The notes under the pieces are model-generated. The model saw only the letters and a program-made list of their open reading frames with translations, ran no database searches and was not told the DNA's origin. A program made the translations under genes and the position numbers. From an uncultured Clostridia bacterium (GTDB taxonomy: Bacteria; Bacillota; Clostridia; TANB77; CAG-508), in contig CAKPKU010000031.1 in assembly GCA_934167365.1 (NCBI GenBank), forward strand, positions 1 to 17,150: a stretch of 17,150 nucleotides of DNA. The letters run 5' to 3'. Below are positions 1 to 5,779 of this stretch, in pieces (the first letter of the stretch is position 1; every line of letters starts with the position of its first letter).

Positions 1-384
1 CATATCTAACCAAATTCTTGTACTTCTTCCATTTCCTTCTCTAAATGGATGGGCTATATTCATTTCAATATACTTTTCTATAATTTCATCAAAACTTGAT
101 TGTGGCATTTTATCAATCTGTTTTAATGCTGCCTCTAAATACATAGCTGATGCAAATCTAAAATTATTTTTTGAAATATTTTCTTTTCTAATTTTTCCTG
201 CAAATTCATAAACTTCTTCAAATAAATACTTATGAATTTTTGCTAATCCTGCAAATGTTCCAACTTCAAATGAATTTAATTTTCCTGTTTTAAATAATTT
301 AATGGCTTTAATTTTTGTTATTCGCTCTTCCTCTTTTGCAAGCTCTGCTTGATTATCTATTCCCAGTTTATTCTTTAATACCAT
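1..384 (-). CDS. Fic-domain protein adenylyltransferase, NmFic-like (partial, C-terminus off the window)
   Basis: The 128 visible codons encode the N-terminal and core part of a Fic protein. Members of this family usually transfer AMP from ATP to a hydroxyl side chain of a target protein. The Fic signature H-P-F-R-E-G-N-G-R is intact at residues 112-120, with the catalytic His at 112. The preceding block N-F-R-F-A-S-A-M-Y-L matches the flap region of the short Neisseria-type Fic proteins as I remember them, and the E-V-G-T-x-A-G-L block also fits. No inhibitory S/T-x-x-x-E-G/N motif is visible N-terminally. That fits class III enzymes, whose inhibitory helix is C-terminal and would lie beyond base 1. 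The ATG at 384-382 is preceded by a strong AAAGGAGG-type site at about 394-402. A terminator at 532-575 separates it from the ferredoxin operon, so it is probably transcribed alone. Family call is firm; target and class are inferred. Confidence 0.9.
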   Translation of the reverse strand, partial: MVLKNKLGIDNQAELAKEEERITKIKAIKLFKTGKLNSFEVGTFAGLAKIHKYLFEEVYEFAGKIRKENISKNNFRFASAMYLEAALKQIDKMPQSSFDEIIEKYIEMNIAHPFREGNGRSTRIWLDM

Positions 385-418
385 ATGTTTTTTGTCCTCC
401 TTTCAAATAATAAACTTA

Positions 419-447
419 TATCTATATTAATATTTTGTAATTATCAA
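419..447 (-). promoter_or_regulatory. Possible promoter of the fic gene
   Basis: On the minus strand TTGATA (447-442) is followed after 17 bases by TAGATA (424-419). The -35 is good and the -10 is poor (3 of 6 consensus). It lies between the terminator and the fic ribosome binding site, where a promoter is expected. In DNA this AT-rich such matches arise by chance. Confidence 0.3.
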
Positions 448-531
448 CTATTATTGCAATTATATAATAAAAGGAAGATAATTTCAACTTATACTATGAT
501 ATAACAATGATAAAGACATGACTAATCTCAT

Positions 532-575
532 AAAAACAGAGCTACGAAATTTTGAATTTTCATAGCTCTGTTTTT
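532..575. terminator. Strong, probably bidirectional intrinsic terminator after the ferredoxin gene
   Basis: Perfect 13-bp inverted repeat: AAAAACAGAGCTA at 532-544 and its complement at 563-575. A loop of 18 bases contains a further short GAAA/TTTC pairing. The GC-containing stem is followed by T runs on both strands. It starts six bases downstream of the ferredoxin stop, so it should end the minus-strand operon. It could also stop any plus-strand readthrough. Confidence 0.85.
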
Positions 576-580
576 ATTAT

Positions 581-751
581 TTATTCTTCCTCTGGCGCTC
601 CGACTGGGCAAACTCCAGCGCAAGTTCCACATGATATACATTGTTCTGGATCTATAACATATTTATCATCACCTTGTGCAATACATTCCATTGGGCATTG
701 TGCTGCACATGCTCCACATGATATACACTTATCAGTTATTTTATAAGCCAT
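581..751 (-). CDS. 2[4Fe-4S] ferredoxin, 56 residues
   Basis: A short clostridial-type ferredoxin carrying electrons on two 4Fe-4S clusters in the cytoplasm. Both binding motifs are intact: C9-x2-C12-x2-C15-x3-C19-P and C38-x2-C41-x2-C44-x3-C48-P. The two halves are visibly duplicated (both contain C-I-S-C-G), as in the classic internally repeated ferredoxins. An additional Cys sits at 23. Length is typical for the family, and the acidic end (P-E-E-E) is common in ferredoxins. The ATG at 751-749 has a GAAAGGTGG site just upstream (about 760-768). It lies 34 bases after the ricT stop on the same strand and before the terminator at 532-575, so it is the last gene of the operon. The redox partner cannot be told from sequence. 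Confidence 0.95.
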   Translation of the reverse strand: MAYKITDKCISCGACAAQCPMECIAQGDDKYVIDPEQCISCGTCAGVCPVGAPEEE

Positions 752-785
752 TTAGTTCACCACCTTTCAAATTTTATTAATGAAT

Positions 786-1706
786 TTATATTTCATCATC
801 GCTCTTATTTCTCTGGTCCAATTTTTCTAATTTTTCTAGCTCTTGAAGCTCTTTAAAGTTTTGTTTTTCTTCTTCATCAATTACATTATGTTTTGAGTCT
901 TTTATTACTTTAATATCTTTTATATCAAATTTTTTATAGCAATAATCTTCGCCCTCTTTTATTTTTACTTTAACAACTTCTTTAAGTATTTCTACTCCTT
1001 CAACAACACCTTCACCAGATGGTGTTTTTACGATTGCACCTACTTTAGGCAATCTTCCTAACTTTTCGGTATATACATCTTGTTCATATTTCAAACAACA
1101 CATAAGTCTACCACAGTTTCCAGAAATTTTTGATGGATTTAATGCTATATTCTGCTCCTTTGCCATTTTAATTGAAACTGTTTCAAAATTATCCAAAAAT
1201 GAACAACAACATAGCTCTCTTCCACAAACTCCATTTCCTCCAATTCGTTTTACTTCATCTCTAACTCCAATTTGTCTTAGCTCTATTCTAGTTTTAAATA
1301 CACTTGCTAAATCTTTAACCAGCTCTCTAAAATCAATTCTTCCATCTGCTGTAAAGTAAAATAAAATTTTACTTCCATCAAATTTATATTCCACATCTAT
1401 TAAATTCATATCTAATTTATATTTTTTTATTTTATCTTTACAAATTTTTAATGCTTCTGGCTCTTTGCTTTTAAACTTTTTTAAAGATTCCATATCCTCT
1501 TTTGAAGCAATTCTTACTACTTTTTTTAATGGTGTAGTTAATTTTGATTCCTCTATTTCTCGTTTTGCAACAACAACATAACCCATTTCCTCACCCATTG
1601 CAGTTTCTACAATTACATTGTCATTTTTATTTATTTCAAAATCTTGAGGATCAAAAAAATATATCTTACCTGGCTTTTTAAATCTAACTCCAACGATTTT
1701 TTTCAT
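786..1706 (-). CDS. ricT: RicT/YaaT (PSP1 family) regulatory iron-sulfur complex subunit
   Basis: Homologue of Bacillus subtilis YaaT/RicT. With RicA and RicF it forms a complex that binds 4Fe-4S clusters and promotes RNase Y-dependent mRNA processing and developmental phosphorelay functions (known from B. subtilis). The hallmark cysteine blocks are present: C-G-R-E-L-C-C-C at 161-168 and C-G-R-L-M-C-C at 198-204. The N-terminus M-K-K-I-V-G-V-R-F-K-K-P-G-K-I-Y matches the family start. I chose the ATG at 1706-1704 over the in-frame ATG at 1721. It gives the family N-terminus, has a GGGGGG site (1719-1714) seven bases upstream, and overlaps the holB stop as TAATG, which implies translational coupling. 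The C-terminal 35 residues or so are a charged, Glu/Lys-rich tail. holB next to yaaT is the same order as in Bacillus. RicA and RicF are not in this window. Confidence 0.93.
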   Translation of the reverse strand: MKKIVGVRFKKPGKIYFFDPQDFEINKNDNVIVETAMGEEMGYVVVAKREIEESKLTTPLKKVVRIASKEDMESLKKFKSKEPEALKICKDKIKKYKLDMNLIDVEYKFDGSKILFYFTADGRIDFRELVKDLASVFKTRIELRQIGVRDEVKRIGGNGVCGRELCCCSFLDNFETVSIKMAKEQNIALNPSKISGNCGRLMCCLKYEQDVYTEKLGRLPKVGAIVKTPSGEGVVEGVEILKEVVKVKIKEGEDYCYKKFDIKDIKVIKDSKHNVIDEEEKQNFKELQELEKLEKLDQRNKSDDEI

Positions 1707-2605
1707 TAAAATTCCCCCCATATTTTTATAAGCATATTATCTATTGTCATGTCAAAATTATTGCAGTTTGCTAATTTTTGTTTTGCTCTTTGAACCTCTT
1801 CCATTGCATTAATGTATTTTTTATCATGGTTTAACTTTAATTTTTTAAAAAACAATATATACATATAATCTAGTAAAAAATTTATAGTATCTTTATTTTC
1901 ATAAAAAAACTCATTGCAATTTAATAATTCGAGTTCATTCATAATATCCATTTGCTCAACAATCATTTTTAATTTTTCTATTTCAGCTTTTTGATTTAAT
2001 ATATTTAATGCTTTTCCTATACTGCCTTCACACAATTCTAACATATTTTCATCAAAATGTACATCACAATTTTTTCCTTGTATATAACTTAAAACTTCAT
2101 CATTTTTTAATTTTTGAAAAAATATTTTTGTACATCTAGATTTTACTGTATTTAATAATTTATTTTCATCTGCTGCTATTAGTATAATTACAATAAATTC
2201 TTGTGGCTCTTCTAATGTTTTTAATAAACAATTTTGTGCTTCAACTGTCATTTTATCAGCATCATTTATAATATAAATTTTTCTTCTACTATTTATTGGT
2301 TTTTCTAAAATGCTCTTTTGAAATAATCTAATCTGATTTATTTTAATTGAATTTCCATCTGGCTCTATTATGAAAAAATCTGGATTATTATCAGAATCAA
2401 ATTCAATGCATGATTTACATATATTACATGGTTTATTTTCTTCACTCATACATAACAAACCTTTAGAAAATTGAATGGCAAATTCTTTTTTTCCGATTCC
2501 TTCTTCTCCATAAAAAAGATAACTATGTACTACATTATTATTTTTTAAACTCTCTTTTAAAATTTCTTTTATATTATTATTTCCAACTAGATTATCGAAA
2601 ATCAA
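1706..2605 (-). CDS. holB: DNA polymerase III delta-prime subunit (clamp loader)
   Basis: An AAA+ clamp-loader subunit that with delta and tau/gamma loads the sliding clamp during replication. Visible features are: H-S-Y-L-F-Y-G-E-E-G-I-G-K (Walker A-like, G33-K40, with Lys in place of Ser/Thr after GK, so nucleotide use may be weak as in many delta-prime proteins); a zinc module C52-x7-C60-x2-C63-x2-C66; the conserved L-L-K-T-L-E-E-P block; and the S156-R157-C158 arginine-finger motif. At 299 residues it is in the normal range. The start is TTG (2605-2603), preceded by GGGGG about eight bases upstream; an ATG just upstream is out of frame. It follows lepB by 13 bases and overlaps ricT by one base. 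Confidence 0.93.
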   Translation of the reverse strand: MIFDNLVGNNNIKEILKESLKNNNVVHSYLFYGEEGIGKKEFAIQFSKGLLCMSEENKPCNICKSCIEFDSDNNPDFFIIEPDGNSIKINQIRLFQKSILEKPINSRRKIYIINDADKMTVEAQNCLLKTLEEPQEFIVIILIAADENKLLNTVKSRCTKIFFQKLKNDEVLSYIQGKNCDVHFDENMLELCEGSIGKALNILNQKAEIEKLKMIVEQMDIMNELELLNCNEFFYENKDTINFLLDYMYILFFKKLKLNHDKKYINAMEEVQRAKQKLANCNNFDMTIDNMLIKIWGEF

Positions 2606-2618
2606 TTTATAACCCCCA

Positions 2619-3251
2619 TTAAATAATTTTAAAACTCTTTATTGGCCACCATTTGCATACAACTTTTCCTTCTATTTTAGTTACTGGTATACAACCAAAT
2701 CTTCTAGAATCTGAAGATGCTGTTCTGTTATCACCTAATACATATATATATCCAGGTGGAACTATTATATCATCAAACTCTCCTCCTAAAGACATATCTG
2801 TATTCATAGCCCCTCTTATGTACTTTTCATCTGTGGCTTTTCCATTTACGTAGACCATTCCATCTTTTATTTCTATATGGTCTCCTGGAATACCTATAAC
2901 CCTTTTTATATAACTAGTTTTTGTTATTCCTAATCCATAATATAATACCTGTTCTACTATATTTTTTTTATCATTATTATAAATTGCCACTGGATTTGAT
3001 AAATCTGCATTTGTAATAACATCAACACTTGGAGCTTCAAATGTAATTATTGTTCCTCTTTCAGGAACTTTATTAAAATTAGCAGACCATGTACTTAATA
3101 ACAACTTTTCATTAGGAAAAAAAGAGGGAATCATTGATTTCCCTTTTACTGTTGTTGGCATTCCTATAAATGTTTTTAGAAAAAATACAATGAGAAATGC
3201 TATACTTATACTTAATAACCAGCCCCCTATATTCTCTATTATTTTTTTCAT
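2619..3251 (-). CDS. lepB: Signal peptidase I
   Basis: Membrane-bound Ser/Lys protease that removes signal peptides from exported proteins on the outer face of the membrane. One N-terminal membrane segment (about residues 11-30) is followed by the catalytic Ser box G-K-S39-M-I-P-S-F. The general-base Lys box is Y-I-K116-R-V-I-G-I-P-G-D, and the G-D-N-R box is at 173-176 with S-x-x-S-D-S-R-R-F-G. All catalytic elements are intact. The stretch at about 73-113 between the second box and the Lys box is somewhat long. Length 210 fits single-TM Gram-positive enzymes. The ATG at 3251-3249 has an AGGAGA site seven to eight bases upstream. It lies 48 bases after walK and 13 before holB. Confidence 0.95.
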   Translation of the reverse strand: MKKIIENIGGWLLSISIAFLIVFFLKTFIGMPTTVKGKSMIPSFFPNEKLLLSTWSANFNKVPERGTIITFEAPSVDVITNADLSNPVAIYNNDKKNIVEQVLYYGLGITKTSYIKRVIGIPGDHIEIKDGMVYVNGKATDEKYIRGAMNTDMSLGGEFDDIIVPPGYIYVLGDNRTASSDSRRFGCIPVTKIEGKVVCKWWPIKSFKII

Positions 3252-3299
3252 TAGTATTCTCCTATAAAATTAAAATAGTTCTTCGTTTTTTGTATTATA

Positions 3300-4754
3300 T
3301 TATACTTCTTCCTTATTTTCAATAATTTCTCTGTTTTTTGCAGGAATTCTAAGTACAACTTCTGTTCCTTTTCCAAATTGACTTTTAATATCTATACTAC
3401 CATGGTTTTGCTCTATTATTTCTTTTGCAATTGCAAGACCTAAACCTGTACCTCCAAGCTCCCTTGTTCTAGCCTTGTCTACTCTATAAAATCTTTCAAA
3501 TATTCGTGGCAAATCTTCTTCTGGAATTCCTATTCCATTATCTATTACTTTTATATATGCATCATTATATACAAATCCAACATATATTTTTATATTTCCA
3601 TTTTGAGGTGTATATTTAATGCTATTAGTCAAAATATTTATTATTACTCGCTCTATTCCGTACTTATCAGCCTTAACAAGTGGTACATCAGCTGTAACAA
3701 AACATTCTACTTTATGGTTTTTCTTTTCAACTTCTAGTTTTAGATTTTCTAAACACTTTTTTGTTAAATCTCCTAAATCTATTTCTGCAATTTCGGTTTT
3801 ATTTTTATTATTGTCATATCTTGATAAAGTTAAAAGATCAGTAACTAACTTAGCCATACGCCTTGATTCTGATGAAATTACATTTAAAAATTGAACTTGA
3901 GTTTCTTTATCATATTCACCTTCTAACAAAGTATCAGCATATCCAATAATTGATGTTATTGGTGTTTTCAATTCGTGTGATACATCTGCCACAAATTCTT
4001 TTCTCATATTATCTAATTTCACATGCTCTGTTATATCTTGTAATAAAATTATTACTCCATTTGGTCTCTTTTTTGAATCCTTAAATGGTGCAAAAAATAT
4101 ATTTATATACTTTTCATTAAAAAATACCTTTTGCTCTGAAGATGTAAGATTATCTAAATATACAATTTTTTCTAAATTTACATCTATATCTATTTTTTTA
4201 AATATTTTTTCAAATGTATTATCATCTGTACTTAAGTCAAAAAATTCAACAGCAGCTGGATTTATATATGTTACATTTCCTTCTAAATCAAATGAAATTA
4301 TTCCATCTGTAATATGTAATAATATTGCTTCAATTTGATTTTTTTGTTTGCTTACTTGATTTAAATTTTTTTGTAGTTCCTCTGTCATTGAATTTATTGT
4401 TTTTGCTATATTTTCTTCTGAATTTTTCTTTCCTTCATCTAAATATTTTATTTCATTTTTATTAGACTTTTTAAAATTATCAGAGCTATCAATAATATCA
4501 CAAAATGGTTTTGTAATCATTTTTGATATTGTTTTTACAATAAATATTGATGCAATAATTAACACAACTATTGATATACCTAAAGTTATTCTTAAAACTG
4601 ATATTTCATTTTTTATTTGATTAATCATTTCAATTGTTTGAGCAGCATTTTGTAATCTAGTTAATGACTTTAGCTCTACAATCCCAATACCTGATAATAA
4701 TACTAAACCTGTAATTATAATTAATAAAATCATTTTTAATTTATTATTTTTCAT
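3300..4754 (-). CDS. walK: WalK/PhoR-like membrane sensor histidine kinase
   Basis: Sensor kinase paired with the response regulator encoded upstream. In order: TM1 about 7-25, a short outside loop about 26-53, TM2 about 54-75, a degenerate HAMP-like segment with I-T-K-P (about 76-130), a PAS domain (about 140-245, I-L-L-H-I-T-D-G-I-I-S-F-D), HisKA with H260 in D-V-S-H-E-L-K-T-P, an N box (N-I-L-T-N-S-I-K-Y-T-P, about 372), a G1 box D-N-G-I-G-I-P-E-E-D and a G2 box G-G-T-G-L-G-L-A. All catalytic motifs are intact. Its loop is far shorter than the extracellular PAS-like domain of Bacillus WalK, so it may sense a membrane or intracellular signal. The ATG at 4754-4752 has AGGATGG (4768-4762) seven bases upstream. 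WalK is inferred from the WalR-like partner; PhoR or another kinase of this subfamily is the alternative. Confidence 0.85.
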   Translation of the reverse strand: MKNNKLKMILLIIITGLVLLSGIGIVELKSLTRLQNAAQTIEMINQIKNEISVLRITLGISIVVLIIASIFIVKTISKMITKPFCDIIDSSDNFKKSNKNEIKYLDEGKKNSEENIAKTINSMTEELQKNLNQVSKQKNQIEAILLHITDGIISFDLEGNVTYINPAAVEFFDLSTDDNTFEKIFKKIDIDVNLEKIVYLDNLTSSEQKVFFNEKYINIFFAPFKDSKKRPNGVIILLQDITEHVKLDNMRKEFVADVSHELKTPITSIIGYADTLLEGEYDKETQVQFLNVISSESRRMAKLVTDLLTLSRYDNNKNKTEIAEIDLGDLTKKCLENLKLEVEKKNHKVECFVTADVPLVKADKYGIERVIINILTNSIKYTPQNGNIKIYVGFVYNDAYIKVIDNGIGIPEEDLPRIFERFYRVDKARTRELGGTGLGLAIAKEIIEQNHGSIDIKSQFGKGTEVVLRIPAKNREIIENKEEV

Positions 4755-4792
4755 AAGTAAACCATCCTATATAAATTATTGTTCTTGCGCCC

Positions 4793-4809
4793 AAATTACG
4801 CAGTAATTT
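4793..4809 (-). repeat. Small hairpin upstream of the walK ribosome binding site
   Basis: Perfect 7-bp arms, AAATTAC (4793-4799) and GTAATTT (4803-4809), around a 3-base loop. The flanks (TGC at 4786-4788 and GCA at 4815-4817) can add an outer, interrupted stem. This segment is GC-richer than the surroundings. Confidence 0.5.
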
Positions 4810-4833
4810 TGTGTGCAATGTTTGGCAAAGCCT

Positions 4834-4860
4834 TTTTATATAATTTCCTATTATATAAAA
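4834..4860 (-). repeat. 11-bp inverted repeat in the walR-walK spacer, overlapping the walR hairpin
   Basis: TTTTATATAAT (4834-4844) and its exact complement ATTATATAAAA (4850-4860) flank a 5-base loop. Bases 4857-4860 also form the foot of the hairpin at 4857-4888. The two full stems therefore cannot both form completely. Confidence 0.6.
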
Positions 4861-4888
4861 TACAAGGTGCGCAAGCACCTTGTATTTT
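4857..4888 (-). terminator. Perfect 14-bp hairpin at the walR stop codon; terminator or attenuator
   Basis: Arms AAAATACAAGGTGC (4857-4870) and its exact complement (4875-4888) flank the loop GCAA (TTGC in the minus-strand RNA). The stem includes two bases of the walR TAA stop. On the minus strand its distal arm ends in TATTTT followed by ATATAAT, a weak U-rich tail. It could terminate part of the transcripts before walK, or protect the upstream message's 3' end. Confidence 0.7.
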
Positions 4889-5666
4889 ACTTTGAAGCAA
4901 TATAATAACCTACACTTCTTTTTGTTATTAATATTTTTGGAGTAGATGTATCAAGCTCTATTTTTTCTCTTATTCTTCTTACAGTAACATCCACAGTTCT
5001 TATATCACCATAATACTCATATCCCCAAACTTTTTCTAATAAAGTTTCTCTTGTAACTACTTGACCTGGTTGTTGTGCTAAATATTTTAACACCTCAAAC
5101 TCTCTTAATGTTAAATCTATTACTTTTCCTCTTACTTTAACCTCAAATTTATCAAGGTCTAAAAATAAATCGCCAACAGATATTTCATTTGGAACATTCT
5201 CTTCTTCTTTTTTCTCTTCCAATCCAGATTTATTATATTCTACATCATTCTTTCTTAAATTTGCTTTAACTCTTGCTATAAGCTCTCTAACGCTAAATGG
5301 TTTTGTTATATAATCATCTGCTCCAAGCTCTAATCCTAATATTTTGTCTATTTCCTCATCTTTAGCAGATAACATAATTATTGGAATATTATAATTATGT
5401 CTTATGCGTTTACATACTGTTAATCCATCCATTTTTGGAAGCATTATATCTAATAAAACTAAATCTGGTTTTTTTTCACTAACAATTCTAATTGCTTCTT
5501 CTCCATCACTTGCTTCTAGAGTATTATATCCTTCTTTCTTAAGATTATATACTAATATATCAACAATTGGCTTTTCATCATCAACAACAAGAACAGTTTT
5601 ATTTCGCTCTTTTATAATTTTTTCTTTTATTATGTCATTATTTTCCTCTTCATTTATATTTTCCAA
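4887..5666 (-). CDS. walR: WalR-like OmpR-family response regulator
   Basis: DNA-binding regulator phosphorylated by the partner kinase. The receiver (about 24-136) shows the acidic pair in V-V-D-D-E-K-P, phospho-acceptor D73 in L-L-D-I-M-L-P-K-M-D-G, and K-P-F-S-V-R-E-L. A charged linker (about 137-165) leads to the winged helix (about 165-259). That domain has V-W-G-Y-E-Y-Y-G-D-I-R-T-V-D-V-T-V-R-R-I-R-E-K and a G-Y-Y end, very close to WalR/YycF. WalR controls cell-wall hydrolases and is usually essential in Firmicutes. The start is TTG (5666-5664) with a strong AAGGAGG (5680-5674) seven bases upstream; a nearby ATG is out of frame. The 20-residue charged N-terminal extension is unusual, since D is near 53 in Bacillus. 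The WalH, WalI and WalJ genes of the Bacillus operon are absent. Confidence 0.88.
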   Translation of the reverse strand: MENINEEENNDIIKEKIIKERNKTVLVVDDEKPIVDILVYNLKKEGYNTLEASDGEEAIRIVSEKKPDLVLLDIMLPKMDGLTVCKRIRHNYNIPIIMLSAKDEEIDKILGLELGADDYITKPFSVRELIARVKANLRKNDVEYNKSGLEEKKEEENVPNEISVGDLFLDLDKFEVKVRGKVIDLTLREFEVLKYLAQQPGQVVTRETLLEKVWGYEYYGDIRTVDVTVRRIREKIELDTSTPKILITKRSVGYYIASK

Positions 5667-5704
5667 TGAAAGCCCTCCTTACTTCTAATACTAATCTATT
5701 AATA

Positions 5705-5733
5705 TTTATATCATAAGAAAATAGTTAATACAA
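5705..5733 (-). promoter_or_regulatory. Predicted vegetative promoter upstream of walR
   Basis: On the minus strand -35 TTGTAT (5733-5728), a 17-base spacer and -10 TATAAA (5710-5705). Both hexamers match four to five of six consensus positions with ideal spacing. It would start transcription near 5698, giving a leader of roughly 30 bases before the walR TTG. Confidence 0.55.
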
Positions 5734-5779
5734 GTTTTTTAATACTTTTTTTAAAGTTAAATTATTATTTATCTAGAAA

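Noticed and set aside
385..531. Small peptide gene on the plus strand before the terminator
   Set aside because: AAGGAAG near 471 resembles a ribosome site, but the following ATG codons run into stops within a few codons.
552..746. Plus-strand open frame of 64 codons
   Set aside because: It is antisense to the ferredoxin gene, whose CX2CX2CX3CP motifs and ribosome site are unmistakable on the minus strand.
1707..1721. Upstream in-frame ATG for ricT at 1721
   Set aside because: The G-run SD lies inside that extension. The ATG at 1706 gives the family N-terminus and the TAATG coupling with holB.
5744..5757. ACTTT/AAAGT hairpin as a terminator for the glucan synthase gene
   Set aside because: Only five pairs, almost all A-T, with no GC stem. 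Too weak to call.
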